DNA of 64,000 nt, taken from Haemophilus haemolyticus M19501 (GTDB lineage: Bacteria; Pseudomonadota; Gammaproteobacteria; Enterobacterales; Pasteurellaceae). Positions within the stretch are counted from its first letter, which is position 1, and every line of letters starts with the position of its first letter. The stretch is from assembly GCF_000222025.1 (NCBI RefSeq), contig NZ_AFQO01000007.1:62001-126000 (forward strand), written 5' to 3'. Of this stretch, positions 8,924-16,784 are shown piece by piece. Both the position numbers and the translations under genes were made by a program. The notes beneath the pieces are model-generated. The model saw nothing but the letters and a program-made list of their open reading frames with translations. It did no database searches and was not told where the DNA came from.

Positions 8924-10792
8924 ATGCCTATGTCAAATGCTGTTGCCCACTTTGCCGATTCAGATCTGATTAAAACCGTAATTTTGCTTGCGTCGAGCGT
9001 GACTATTGTGCCGTTATTTAAACGCCTAGGGCTTGGCAGTGTGCTAGGGTATTTAGTGGCTGGTTGTATGATTGGTCCTTCAGTATTCGGTGTTATTCAA
9101 GATCCGGCTTCAGTCGTACATTTGGCTGAATTGGGTGTCGTGATGTTCTTGTTTATTATTGGGCTTGAAATGCACCCTGAACGGCTTTGGTCTATGAAAA
9201 AAGCAATTTTTGGTCGGGGGTTGCTGCAAGTTGGGTTCTGTGGTGTGCTGCTTACTTTTGCGGGGATTTATTTGCTCGATTTACCGAAAGAAGTCGCGTT
9301 TATCGCAGGCATGGGATTTACACTTTCTTCAACCGCGATTGTGATGCAAACTTTGGAAGAACGTTGTATTACCAGTACATCTAAAGGTCAGCGAATTATT
9401 TCGACTTTAATTTTTGAGGATATTGCTATTGTACCATTATTAGCATCAGTGGCGTTTCTTGCACCTCATTCTGAAGAAAGCACTCATACCGATTGGATGT
9501 CAATCGGCATCGCATTAGGGGCGGTAATCGGCTTGATTGTCGCGGGTAAATGGTTAATGAATCCGTTATTCCGATTAATTTCTAAAGCACATATTCGTGA
9601 GATGATGACGGCGGCTGCTTTATTAGTTGTACTTGGCGCGGCATTAGCCATGGAAATAGGTGGGCTTTCAATGGCAATGGGGGCATTTGTAGCAGGGGTT
9701 ATGCTGTCAGAATCTTCGTTCCGCCATCAATTAGAAGCTGATATCGAGCCATTTCGAGGTCTATTGCTTGGTCTGTTTTTTATGGGTGTGGGTATGTCAT
9801 TGGATTTGAGCTTAGTGTTCAATCACTGGTTATTACTACTCGGAATTGTATTCCTTTATATTATTGGTAAAGGACTTTCTGTGTATGTTGTTGCTCGAAT
9901 TACTCGCTTAGAACATAGAGAAGCAGTGGGAAGAATGTCACTTTTGGCGCACGGTGGTGAATTTGCTTTCGTACTTTTCTCTGCCGCAACAACAGCAGGC
10001 GTAATGAGCAACCATGAAAATGCCACTTTTACTGCAGCGGTAATTATTTCCATGTTGTTTTCTCCATTTATTACACAAATTACTCGTAAATTAGCGCAAT
10101 CTGGGGAGAGAAAATCAGCGAATCAACCAGATACGAGCGATCTATCCCCTATTGATGATTTAGAAGATAACGTGCTTGTAATTGGTTTTGGCCGCTTTAG
10201 CCAGATCGTATGTCAAACATTATTAATCCGTGGCATCAGCGTTTCAGTGATTGATCGTAATATAGAAAATATCCGTGCTGCGGCAAAATTTGGTTTTAAA
10301 GTCTATTATGGTGATGGTATTCGTTTGGATGTACTTTACGCCGCGGGAATTGAAAAAGCTAAATGTGTCGTGATTGGTATTAATGATACAGATCGCATTG
10401 AAACGATTGTGAGCCAACTTAAAGGAGCTTATCCAAACTTGCCGATTTTAACCCGCACTTATGATAGAAAAACGACAGTAAGCCTAATTAAGCAAGATGT
10501 GGATTTTATTGTGCGTGAAACTTTTGAATCCGCCATTGCCCTTAGCCAAGCAACATTGATGAAACTTGGTATTGATAAGATTGAGGCTGATGAAGTTATT
10601 AAAGAAGTTAGAGCATTGGATCAAGAACGCCTAAATGAGGAAGTTCTGCATGGTTTTTCTAATGAAATCTTAAAAAAATATTGGACGCCAAAACCATTCA
10701 TTAAACCTCATGTTGATGCTCAGGCATTAAATGATGAAACAGCAGGAATATTGATTGAGGAATCTGAAGAAACGTCAAATAATAATTCTTAA
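8924..10792 (+). CDS. Kef-type K+/H+ antiporter (CPA2 family)
   Basis: A 622-residue protein with an N-terminal sodium/hydrogen-exchanger domain of about twelve membrane segments (roughly residues 15-395) and a cytoplasmic RCK/TrkA-N domain starting near residue 415 with VLVIGFGRFSQ, a Rossmann glycine motif. This architecture is that of KefB/KefC, glutathione-gated potassium efflux systems; which paralogue it is cannot be settled here. Two ATGs lie two codons apart. It is a single gene followed by a good terminator. Confidence 0.88.
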   Translation: MPMSNAVAHFADSDLIKTVILLASSVTIVPLFKRLGLGSVLGYLVAGCMIGPSVFGVIQDPASVVHLAELGVVMFLFIIGLEMHPERLWSMKKAIFGRGLLQVGFCGVLLTFAGIYLLDLPKEVAFIAGMGFTLSSTAIVMQTLEERCITSTSKGQRIISTLIFEDIAIVPLLASVAFLAPHSEESTHTDWMSIGIALGAVIGLIVAGKWLMNPLFRLISKAHIREMMTAAALLVVLGAALAMEIGGLSMAMGAFVAGVMLSESSFRHQLEADIEPFRGLLLGLFFMGVGMSLDLSLVFNHWLLLLGIVFLYIIGKGLSVYVVARITRLEHREAVGRMSLLAHGGEFAFVLFSAATTAGVMSNHENATFTAAVIISMLFSPFITQITRKLAQSGERKSANQPDTSDLSPIDDLEDNVLVIGFGRFSQIVCQTLLIRGISVSVIDRNIENIRAAAKFGFKVYYGDGIRLDVLYAAGIEKAKCVVIGINDTDRIETIVSQLKGAYPNLPILTRTYDRKTTVSLIKQDVDFIVRETFESAIALSQATLMKLGIDKIEADEVIKEVRALDQERLNEEVLHGFSNEILKKYWTPKPFIKPHVDAQALNDETAGILIEESEETSNNNS

Positions 10793-10815
10793 AATGATTT
10801 CAATGCATTTCAACT

Positions 10816-10844
10816 AAAAAAGGAAGCAAATTGCTTCCTTTTTG
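10816..10844 (+). terminator. Terminator of the Kef-type gene
   Basis: A 13-base inverted repeat (AAAAAGGAAGCAA) followed by TTTTTGTTTT, 24 bases after the stop codon: a typical intrinsic terminator. The next 240 bases to 11085 are AT-rich and hold no feature I can support. Confidence 0.85.
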
Positions 10845-11085
10845 TTTTGAGTCCGTTTGAATTAAAACGGTTGTTTCTATATCATTTATAAAATGTAAAT
10901 TATAAAATGCTTTAAAATCAATCAATTAAATATTAACTTGTCAAAATTGAAGTGTGAATATGTAAAAATAAAGAATAAAAAGACTAGATTTCAGATTTTA
11001 TTTTTACACAATGTACTTACTATAAAATACCAAACAGATAATATTTGTCCATAAATTCATTGAGTTGATTATGCCATTTTTACAC

Positions 11086-11298
11086 TTATTGACTAATCAC
11101 GATTAAATCCACCTCATCAGTCAGTAACTTTTCAAAATTTGACACAATATCAATGTTGGGGAACCATGCTAATGCCCGAGTGGTTGAACGCTCAAAAAAT
11201 TTTATCACGTTAAACCGATGATCATTTTTAAAAAAGGGAACGTGGAAAATACGGGTAGAATACCCACTCCCCACAATGGCAACATTAATTTTCTTCAT
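11086..11298 (-). pseudogene. N-terminal fragment of a Gfo/Idh/MocA oxidoreductase
   Basis: Only 70 codons remain of a gene family normally 310-370 residues long. The start MKKINVAIVGSGYSTRIFHVPF has the NAD(P)-binding glycine motif and the family's ARVFH-type helix; the reading frame stops just after VDLIVIS, where intact homologues continue with TPN and the catalytic domain. It is the left-most recognisable relic of the accessory mosaic. Confidence 0.75.
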
Positions 11299-11350
11299 AT
11301 TTGGCTATCCTTAATTAATAAAATTGTGGCGAGTATAAGATCGTTTCTAT

Positions 11351-11776
11351 CTAGCCATTTGCGAATAAATTAGCAATAGGTTTCCAATGTAACCCCAAAT
11401 GTACACCCACTAAAATTTGCAACCAATGGGTGCTGGTCATATGAATTTTTCACATTAAATCTGTGGTAGAGTGGAATAGCATTTCCACCAATAGATGTTT
11501 AGAAAGCATAATGCCACTGATACAAGCGGTTAAAAATAACAAAAAAGTTGCAAAATTGACCGCACTTTGCAAAATGCGATAGCTGTTATAACTGCCTGAA
11601 AAGGTCTTTTTGAGCCACCATGTATTCAGTGAAAGATGTGAGATAATCAAAGCAAAAAAGACCAAGCCGAGCCATTCGTGCGTGATTTCTTCATAAAGAT
11701 GATAGCCAAAAAGAGAAAGCAATATTGCCGTTAGAACCAAATCTTGAGCGAGTTGGAGGAGATATTTTTTCTTCAT
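11351..11776 (-). pseudogene. DUF4405 membrane protein interrupted by one in-frame stop
   Basis: From the ATG at 11776 (MKKKYLLQLAQDL) the frame encodes three membrane segments with the DUF4405 pattern HEWLG then HLSLNTWW. A TGA at 11450-11452 interrupts it, but the same frame continues after the stop as KIHMTSTHWLQILVGVHLGL to a TAG at 11351-11353, which is the family's usual C-terminal HLGLHW helix. A single nonsense change thus removes the last membrane segment. Known relatives lie near flavin-linked redox proteins; the next fragment here is a flavodoxin relic. Function is uncharacterised. Confidence 0.75.
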
Positions 11777-11825
11777 AAAATTGAAATTTAAATGGTAGAG
11801 ACATACGCTGTGTGCCCCTACATTT

Positions 11826-12120
11826 TTATTTTGTATAACCATTTTCGGTTAAGAATTTAGCTAATCTTTTTTCCACTTGTTGTTCAGCCCTTACCGTTTT
11901 ATGCAAATACGCCTCAAAACCGTTTTTCACGTTGGCTTGTGGTTGAAGTTGCTGAATATCTTTATCCGTTCCACCCAAACGACTGCCACCGTGACCAACC
12001 ACCGGCACAATATTTTTCCCACTAAAGTCTACTTGCTCGAGCAAAGAATAAAGCGCCATTGGCATTTTGTACCACCAAATCGGATAGACCAAAAATACCG
12101 TATCTACATCGGTTATCATG
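11826..12120 (-). pseudogene. C-terminal part of a flavodoxin-like NAD(P)H oxidoreductase
   Basis: About 98 codons carry the flavodoxin-fold pattern DTVFLVYPIWWYKMPMAL and VVGHGGSRLGG of the small flavodoxin/quinone-reductase group, but the N-terminal phosphate-binding loop is missing. At about 12118-12122 the sequence switches to an IS1-type transposase remnant on the other strand, so the gene was cut there. A spurious frame continues a few codons into the IS remnant. Confidence 0.7.
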
Positions 12121-12477
12121 CCAAGACAAGTGAAATCATGGCATTTGTTTGGGGCAAACGTGATTTGCAAACCGCTTTGGCTTTAAAGCAGCGTTTAAAA
12201 GCACTCAAAGTAAGCTATGAACGTATTGCCGGCGATAATTGGGATGCTTTTGTAAATGCGTTTTCTGATACCGGTGACCAATGGGTGGGTAAGCAACATA
12301 CTAAAGCGATTGAGGGTAATAACTGTCGGATTCGGCACAGATTAAGTAGAGCCGTCAGGCGCAGTTGCTGTTTTTCCAAATCAATGTTTTATCATGTTAA
12401 ATCTTTTAATATTGGATTTTAGGCAATCAATCATCCCAAACAAATTTAACCCAGCACACTTTTCAGGACACCACCAA
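12119..12477 (+). mobile_element. 3' remnant of an IS1-family insertion sequence
   Basis: The plus strand encodes the last ~100 residues of an IS1-type transposase: EIMAFVWGKRD, DNWDAF (an acidic catalytic position), then KQHTKAIEGNN, RIRHRLSRAVRR and CFSKS, which parallels the end of InsB. A TAG follows at about 12420. The sequence ACACTTTTCAGGACACCACC at 12457-12476 is the likely right inverted repeat (its complement starts GGTGGT, as IS1 ends do). The 5' half is missing, replaced by the flavodoxin relic, so the element is dead. Confidence 0.65.
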
Positions 12478-12499
12478 TGTTTTAAATAAATAAGGAAAT

Positions 12500-12718
12500 A
12501 TGCAAATGAATAAATTAACAGCAGGTCGCCCAAGCGCAACTAAAAGCAAACTTTCTGTTGCTGATGTCAGCGAGCAAGAGCGTATTAAGCGGATTAGCTT
12601 TGATATGACAGAAGCCAATCATCGTGAACTAAAAAAATATGCGGCGGAACAGGGCGTAACCATTCGGGAAGTGCTGAATGGTTTAATTGATGAGTTATTG
12701 GCGAAAAAGAAAAAATAA
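12500..12718 (+). CDS. Ribbon-helix-helix protein (partition- or antitoxin-like)
   Basis: A 72-residue basic protein (second ATG at 12506 is equally possible; AAGGAAAT ribosome site). A disordered start (TAGRPSATKSKLSV) is followed by KRISFDMTEANHRELKKYAAEQG and a final helix, the strand-helix-helix pattern of ribbon-helix-helix DNA binders such as ParG/CopG-like plasmid partition proteins. No toxin or ParA partner is adjacent; an IS1 remnant ends 23 bases upstream. It is probably a leftover of a plasmid or integrative element. DNA-binding is inferred from fold pattern only. Confidence 0.6.
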   Translation: MQMNKLTAGRPSATKSKLSVADVSEQERIKRISFDMTEANHRELKKYAAEQGVTIREVLNGLIDELLAKKKK

Positions 12719-12889
12719 TTGAAAGCAGTGTTGATGGGTAACAACACAGCTTAAAAATTTTACAATATAAAACAATGTTATATAAATAATTTGTAAAAAA
12801 TCTTCAAAATTATGCAGGATTTGGGTGTTTGCAAATTAAAATAACTTATTTTGCCTTCAATTTTTAACCAGTCAAATTTACCATTTTTG

Positions 12890-12930
12890 CGCCGTAAAGC
12901 CCCGTTCTTCAGGTTGGGGATATAGCTTTT
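12890..12930. other. Hairpin resembling the end of an IS200/IS605-type element
   Basis: The sequence AAGCCCCGTTCTTCAGGTTGG, with GGGATATAGC after it, resembles the conserved right-end hairpin of IS200/IS605 (TnpB) elements. No tnpA or tnpB sequence is seen nearby, so if this is real it is only a solo end. The region 12719-12890 otherwise shows nothing I can support apart from a weak GTGTTG/CAACAC hairpin after the RHH gene. Confidence 0.3.
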
Positions 12931-12995
12931 TTGACTTTTTCTCTTGCCCACTCTTCGTATTGGGAAGTTTGATTTTTAACTGGTTTTAAATTCAT
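12909..12995 (-). CDS. Short 28-codon ORF, antitoxin-like remnant
   Basis: An ATG at 12995 opens a 28-codon frame (MNLKPVKNQTSQYEEWAREK, then VKKAISPT) ending in TGA inside the hairpin at 12890-12930. The QYEEWAREKV pattern resembles the tail of small antitoxins, but the piece is too short to assign and its ribosome site is weak. Listed for completeness. Confidence 0.25.
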   Translation of the reverse strand: MNLKPVKNQTSQYEEWAREKVKKAISPT

Positions 12996-13045
12996 TTTGC
13001 TATGATATTCTGTTTAAGGTTTTTATTATTATACCTAATGAATGT

Positions 13046-13189
13046 TTAAATTGGGGTGTTCACGCAAAAACACATTGACTGCTTTAAATCCGTATGTGGC
13101 ATTGTGGTGATGGTTATTTTATTTTCTGATATTTCAAAAGCTTGCGGCTCTCTTGTCCAGACAAGCGATTGAGGATGGAATGTGTGCAT
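13046..13189 (-). pseudogene. N-terminal fragment of a DUF1349 protein
   Basis: From the ATG at 13189, MHTFHPQSLVWTREPQ and ITITTMPHTDL match the beginning of DUF1349 (concanavalin-like beta-sandwich) proteins, which are normally near 200 residues. After about 37 codons the match ends and the frame closes. Another broken gene of the mosaic. Confidence 0.55.
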
Positions 13190-13244
13190 TATTAGTCCTG
13201 AGTAATGAGACTGTATTATAGTAAAGATTTCATACATATTGAAA

Positions 13245-13284
13245 AACAAGCGGTAGGATTTTGAGAAAAATTTGCAAATTACAT
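13245..13284 (+). other. Uptake signal of the Actinobacillus pleuropneumoniae type
   Basis: ACAAGCGGT at 13247-13255 is followed by the AT-rich tract and TTTGCAAA expected for the extended Apl-type uptake signal. The resident Haemophilus signal is AAGTGCGGT instead. A further ACAAGCGGT with TTGCAAA behind it lies in the DUF4405 relic near 11521. This hints that these parts come from the other Pasteurellaceae uptake clade. Confidence 0.5.
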
Positions 13285-13728
13285 AAATTCACCCGCTCAT
13301 TGTTGCTTTTAAGTTTAGGCATAACCGCTTTTGCTCAAGCACAAACACTTTCTATGGAAGTGTGGAAAAGCCCGACTTGTGGCTGTTGTAATGAATGGAT
13401 CAGCTATATGCAGAAAAACGGTTTTGAGGTTAAAGTCAACGAAACAGGCAATTATGATGCTCATAAGCGCTTTAACATTAAATATGAACATGCTTCTTGC
13501 CACACAGCCGTGATTGATGGCTATGTGATTGAAGGACATGTACCAGCTGAGGATATCAAACGTTTACTCGCAGAAAAACCCGATGCAATAGGCTTGTCTG
13601 CACCGGGAATGCCAATTGGTTCACCAGGTATGGACGGTGAAGCATACGGCGGACGCAAAGATCCTTATGATGTTGTTTTGATTAAGAAAAACGGTGAAAG
13701 TGAAGTGTTTAAATCCTATAACCAATAG
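13261..13728 (+). CDS. DUF411 family periplasmic metal-binding protein
   Basis: A 155-residue exported protein. The only start giving the signal peptide (SLLLLSLGITAFAQA) is TTG at 13261; upstream the frame is closed at 13240-13242, and GGTAGGA provides a ribosome site. The mature part opens with MEVWKSPTCGCCNEW, where Cys40, Cys42 and Cys43 form the DUF411 metal motif, and later has HASCHT. DUF411 proteins accompany copper-resistance genes, and a multicopper oxidase relic follows 13 bases downstream, so a role in copper handling is inferred. The gene itself appears intact. Confidence 0.8.
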   Translation: MRKICKLHKFTRSLLLLSLGITAFAQAQTLSMEVWKSPTCGCCNEWISYMQKNGFEVKVNETGNYDAHKRFNIKYEHASCHTAVIDGYVIEGHVPAEDIKRLLAEKPDAIGLSAPGMPIGSPGMDGEAYGGRKDPYDVVLIKKNGESEVFKSYNQ

Positions 13729-13741
13729 GGGGGAGGAAAGA

Positions 13742-13945
13742 ATGAAACGTCGAGATTTTTTACGTTATGGAATTGGAATTAGCTTAGCCAGTAGCTCGCT
13801 TTATAGCCTTGCGAATATGATGAACCACGCACAACATGGCAATATGGCGATGATGCATTCAGTACCTACTGGCCTAATGCCAACTGAGGCAATGCCTTCA
13901 GGTTTATCGCTTAATGGGATGTTGCCAAAACTTGCTAATCAATCG
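13742..13945 (+). pseudogene. 5' fragment of a Tat-exported multicopper oxidase
   Basis: About 68 codons remain: a twin-arginine signal (MKRRDFLRYG), then a Met/His-rich stretch (NMMNHAQHGNMAMMH) typical of copper oxidases of the CopA/CueO group. The match ends near MLPKLANQS, where the DNA switches to the start of an alcohol dehydrogenase on the other strand. The copper-binding cupredoxin domains are absent. It was probably an operon with the DUF411 gene. The product is non-functional. Confidence 0.65.
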
Positions 13946-14090
13946 ACTCGATACATCATCTCGGCACGGTTTAGTCCCAAAGCGTGCATTTGGATTTGCA
14001 CTTCGCCCGATTTTGGGCGGGGATTTGTACATCAACGATTTGCAGGACATCAGGCGAACCTGTTTGGGTGAATTGGATTTGTTTGGTCAT
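13946..14090 (-). pseudogene. 5' fragment of a zinc-type alcohol dehydrogenase / quinone reductase
   Basis: On the minus strand from the ATG at 14090 the sequence reads MTKQIQFTQTGSPDVLQ and IVDVQIPA, and then, after a one-base frameshift, GEVQIQMHALGLNRAEMMYR, the start of medium-chain dehydrogenases. It ends at the multicopper oxidase junction near 13945. The C-terminal part of what looks like the same gene lies at 17653-18360. Divergent placement from arsR suggests it is a natural neighbour of the arsenic genes. Confidence 0.7.
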
Positions 14091-14226
14091 TTTTTTACCT
14101 TATTTATGAAATGGAATGAGCGTATTTTAATGTATTGAAATTAGGATAAGAATAGCGAAAAATGGGAAGTGGGTTTTCGTATTTGGAAAGGTGGCTTCGG
14201 GCAATTAAAAAACACTTCAATCATAC

Positions 14227-14254
14227 TTGAAATATTGAAATTTCTTGTTATAAT
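14227..14254 (+). promoter_or_regulatory. Promoter and probable operator of the ars genes
   Basis: TTGAAA (14227-14232) and TATAAT (14249-14254) are separated by 16 bases, eight bases before the arsR ATG. The spacer holds GAAATTTC, a short palindrome within a longer imperfect repeat, a plausible ArsR operator overlapping the promoter. Operator assignment is inferred from position. Confidence 0.65.
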
Positions 14255-14261
14255 TACGCCT

Positions 14262-14564
14262 ATGAATACGATACAAGCAAGCAAACTCTTTGAGAGCCTG
14301 TCTTCTCCGATAAGACTGGCGATTTTTCAACAACTTACCGCCGCAGGCAGTACTGGCATGATTGCTGGCGACTTGGCAAAACAGCTTAACCTTGCCCCGA
14401 ATAATGTGTCTTTTCATCTAAAAAGCCTGTTGCATTCGGGGCTTGTGCGTGTGGTGCAGGAAGGACGGCACATGCGTTATTTTGCCGAGCTGGATTTGAT
14501 GATGGCATTGACCCATTTTCTGACCCAAAACTGCTGTTCTCAAACAGGCGAATCTTGCCAGTGA
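14262..14564 (+). CDS. arsR: ArsR, arsenite-responsive repressor
   Basis: A 100-residue winged-helix repressor: SSPIRLAIFQQL, then the recognition region NNVSFHLKSLLHSGL and wing VVQEGRHMRYF. The metal site typical of E. coli ArsR (ELCVCDL) is absent; instead three cysteines sit at the C-terminus (Cys91, Cys92, Cys99), as in the Acidithiobacillus-type ArsR. I start at ATG 14262 rather than an upstream codon because the promoter -10 lies at 14249. It heads arsR-arsC-acr3. Base composition and the flanking Neisseriaceae uptake sequence indicate foreign origin. Confidence 0.9.
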   Translation: MNTIQASKLFESLSSPIRLAIFQQLTAAGSTGMIAGDLAKQLNLAPNNVSFHLKSLLHSGLVRVVQEGRHMRYFAELDLMMALTHFLTQNCCSQTGESCQ

Positions 14565-14569
14565 TTTTC

Positions 14570-14581
14570 AGGCAGCCTGAA
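14570..14581 (+). other. Neisseriaceae DNA uptake sequence (AGGCAGCCTGAA)
   Basis: An exact match to the AG-kingDUS dialect reported for Kingella, within TTTTCAGGCAGCCTGAAAA, five bases after the arsR stop. The reverse strand reads AGGCTGCCTGAA, the Simonsiella-type variant. This near-palindrome could also form a weak hairpin between arsR and arsC. Confidence 0.75.
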
Positions 14582-14627
14582 AAATTATTGCCAAATATTT
14601 CTATATTCTTGAAAGATTGGAGTAACT

Positions 14628-15032
14628 ATGAACATCACCATTTATCACAACCCAAACTGCGGTACTTCACGCAATGTACTAGCACTCATCCGCCACGCTG
14701 GTATTGAGCCACAAGTGATTGAATATTTGAAAAATCCGCCAAGTGAAACGACTTTGCGTGATTTAATCAAACGCATGGGCATCACGCCTCGCCAATTGCT
14801 GCGAACCAATGTGCCTCCGTATGAAACGTTTGATTTGCAAAATGAAAAATTAAGCGATGACGAGCTCATTTCCGCCATGCTTCGTGAACCGATTTTAATC
14901 AATCGTCCGATTGTGGTGAGTGAAAAAGGTGTGAAATTATGCCGTCCATCCGAAACAGTTTTGGCATTTTTACCGCCTTTTGCGACCCCGTTTGTCAAAG
15001 AAGACGGCGAAATTATTAATCATAAGGAGTAA
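14628..15032 (+). CDS. arsC: ArsC, glutaredoxin-dependent arsenate reductase
   Basis: A 134-residue ArsC of the E. coli plasmid type: active-site HNPNCGTSRN with catalytic Cys11, the LRTNVPPYE segment, and the NRPIVV arginine region that positions arsenate. It reduces As(V) to As(III), which Acr3 then exports. It lies 63 bases after arsR and three bases before the acr3 start, within the cassette. A second, more distant ArsC-family gene is at 36246. Confidence 0.95.
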   Translation: MNITIYHNPNCGTSRNVLALIRHAGIEPQVIEYLKNPPSETTLRDLIKRMGITPRQLLRTNVPPYETFDLQNEKLSDDELISAMLREPILINRPIVVSEKGVKLCRPSETVLAFLPPFATPFVKEDGEIINHKE

Positions 15033-15035
15033 ATC

Positions 15036-16052
15036 ATGGGTTTGTTTGAACGTTTTTTAAGCCTTTGGGTGGCGTTGGCGATTGTGCTGGGCGTGGTTTT
15101 GGGTGTTTGGTTTCCCAATGTATTTCAATGGGTTGCATCGTTGGAAGTGGCTCATGTGAATTTGCCTGTGGCGATACTGATTTGGCTGATGATTTATCCG
15201 ATGATGATTCAGATTGATTGGTCGGCAATCAAAGACGTGGGCAAAAAACCAAAGGGCTTATTTTTAACCTTATTTATCAACTGGTTGGTCAAGCCGTTTA
15301 CGATGGCGATGTTCGGCTGGTTATTTTTTCGGGTGTTTTTTGCAGGTTGGGTGGACGCACAGTCGGCACAAGAATACATTGCCGGCATGATTTTGCTGGG
15401 CGTGGCACCGTGTACGGCAATGGTGTTTGTGTGGTCGCAACTGGTCAAAGGCGACCCCAATTACACTTTGGTGCAGGTTTCGGTCAATGATTTGATTATG
15501 ATTGTGGCGTATGCTCCGATTGCAGGCGTATTGCTCGGCGTAAGCGACATAGAGATTCCGTGGAATACCTTGATTTTAAGCACGGTTTTATATGTGCTGT
15601 TGCCCTTGCTGGCAGGCTGGCTTACCCGCTCTTATTTACAAAAATCGGGTAAATCGGTGGCACAATTTTCAGGCAGTCTAAAACCCTTTTCCGTGATGGG
15701 CTTGATTTTGACGGTGGTGTTACTGTTCGCCTTTCAAGCCCAAACCATTATTGCCAATCCTTTGATTATTCTGCTGATTGCCATTCCCTTGCTGGCACAG
15801 ACTTACGGCATTTTTGCCTTGGCTCACGTTTTGGCAAAATGGCTCAAATTACCACACGAAATTTCCGCCCCTGCGTGCTTGATTGGCACGAGTAATTTTT
15901 TTGAATTGGCGGTGGCGGTGGCAATTTCTTTGTTCGGTTTGCACTCGGGGGCGGCATTGGCAACGGTGGTCGGTGTGCTGGTGGAAGTGCCTGTGATGTT
16001 GTCGCTGGTGTGGTGGATAAACCGAAAATCGCTGGGGAATAAAGGGGTGTAG
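15036..16052 (+). CDS. acr3: Acr3-type arsenite exporter
   Basis: A 338-residue inner-membrane protein with about ten membrane segments, of the Acr3 (bile acid/Na+ symporter) superfamily rather than ArsB. The conserved cysteine of the fourth segment is present in [13 protein letters not shown], and the family hallmark [11 protein letters not shown] follows. It exports arsenite by proton exchange. Codons for SGSLK near residue 212 contain AGGCAGTCTAAA, a degenerate Neisseriaceae uptake sequence. A diverged second copy of the 3' third is at 17232-17600. Confidence 0.93.
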   Translation: MGLFERFLSLWVALAIVLGVVLGVWFPNVFQWVASLEVAHVNLPVAILIWLMIYPMMIQIDWSAIKDVGKKPKGLFLTLFINWLVKPFTMAMFGWLFFRVFFAGWVDAQSAQEYIAGMILLGVAPCTAMVFVWSQLVKGDPNYTLVQVSVNDLIMIVAYAPIAGVLLGVSDIEIPWNTLILSTVLYVLLPLLAGWLTRSYLQKSGKSVAQFSGSLKPFSVMGLILTVVLLFAFQAQTIIANPLIILLIAIPLLAQTYGIFALAHVLAKWLKLPHEISAPACLIGTSNFFELAVAVAISLFGLHSGAALATVVGVLVEVPVMLSLVWWINRKSLGNKGV

Positions 16053-16059
16053 GTTTTTC

Positions 16060-16071
16060 AGGCAGCCTGAA
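16060..16071 (+). other. Neisseriaceae DNA uptake sequence after acr3
   Basis: A second exact AGGCAGCCTGAA, eight bases after the acr3 stop, in the same TTTTCAGGCAGCCTGAAA context as the one after arsR. Placement just behind genes is typical for uptake sequences. Confidence 0.75.
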
Positions 16072-16135
16072 AGTTATTTTGCAAAATTTAAAAATAAAAA
16101 CACCGCTTGAACATCAATCCAAACGGTGTTTTAAA

Positions 16136-16750
16136 TTAACTGACTTTTAATTCCGCCCAAGCCCTTTTGATGATTTCTTGACTGGCTTGTAATGCCAAAA
16201 ATGCCAAAACAAACGCCACAATTAAATCAGGATATTTTGATTGAAAAAAATAAACTGCCATACCCGCCAAAATTACCGCCACATTACCAATCGCATCGTT
16301 TCGGGAACACACCCACACACTGCGGACATTGCTGTCGCCATCACGAAATTTTAATAATATCAACAATGCCGACACATTGACCAATAACGCCAAAAATCCC
16401 ACAATGCTTATTTCAGAATAACTGGGCATTTCCCCATAAAACACACGATAAATGGTTGTCATTAAAATAAATAAACCAAAACCGCCCATCGTTAGCCCCT
16501 TAACCATAGATGCTTTGGCTCGGTAACTTAACGCCATTGGCAAAACAATCAAACTTATCAAATAATTGGCACTGTCGCCCAAGAAATCCAAACTGTCCGA
16601 CAACAGCGAAGTTGAACCTGATTTAACCCCCATCACAATTTCCACAAAAAACATTGATAAATTTAATATCAAGACAATCCACAAGGCTTTTTTGTACTTG
16701 GGCGATTGATGAATGGGCTGATTTGAACCACAACAATTTTGGCACGCCAT
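16136..16750 (-). CDS. Short cation diffusion facilitator (metal efflux)
   Basis: A 204-residue inner-membrane protein with about six hydrophobic segments. The N-terminus is Cys-rich (MACQNCCGSN). MFFVEIVMGVKSGSTSLLSDSLDFLGDSANY is recognisable as the CDF signature with Asp positions for metal, and CSRNDAIGN supplies a second Asp site. It lacks the usual cytoplasmic C-terminal domain (typical length ~300). It diverges from a MerR-type gene, and its promoter has the elongated 19-base spacer that MerR proteins activate. The likely substrate is a divalent soft metal such as Cd, Pb or Zn; this is inferred. Confidence 0.82.
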   Translation of the reverse strand: MACQNCCGSNQPIHQSPKYKKALWIVLILNLSMFFVEIVMGVKSGSTSLLSDSLDFLGDSANYLISLIVLPMALSYRAKASMVKGLTMGGFGLFILMTTIYRVFYGEMPSYSEISIVGFLALLVNVSALLILLKFRDGDSNVRSVWVCSRNDAIGNVAVILAGMAVYFFQSKYPDLIVAFVLAFLALQASQEIIKRAWAELKVS

Positions 16751-16784
16751 TTTTTTGCTCCTGTTTTAAGATGAAATTTGCTAT

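Noticed and set aside
11877..12422. A 181-codon plus-strand ORF as a whole transposase
   Set aside because: Only the part from about 12119 resembles IS1 transposase; the first 80 codons are antisense to the flavodoxin relic.
12119..12477. IS1016 (IS1595 family), frequent in Haemophilus
   Set aside because: The residues match the IS1-type ending (IEGNN, CFSKS), not the DESYFGG-type core of IS1016.
13694..14071. A 125-residue multicopper protein
   Set aside because: Past about 13945 the frame reads antisense dehydrogenase DNA; only the Tat/Met-His start is real.
14169..14564. ArsR starting at 14169 with 131 residues
   Set aside because: That start lies upstream of the promoter at 14227-14254; ATG 14262 gives the conserved length.
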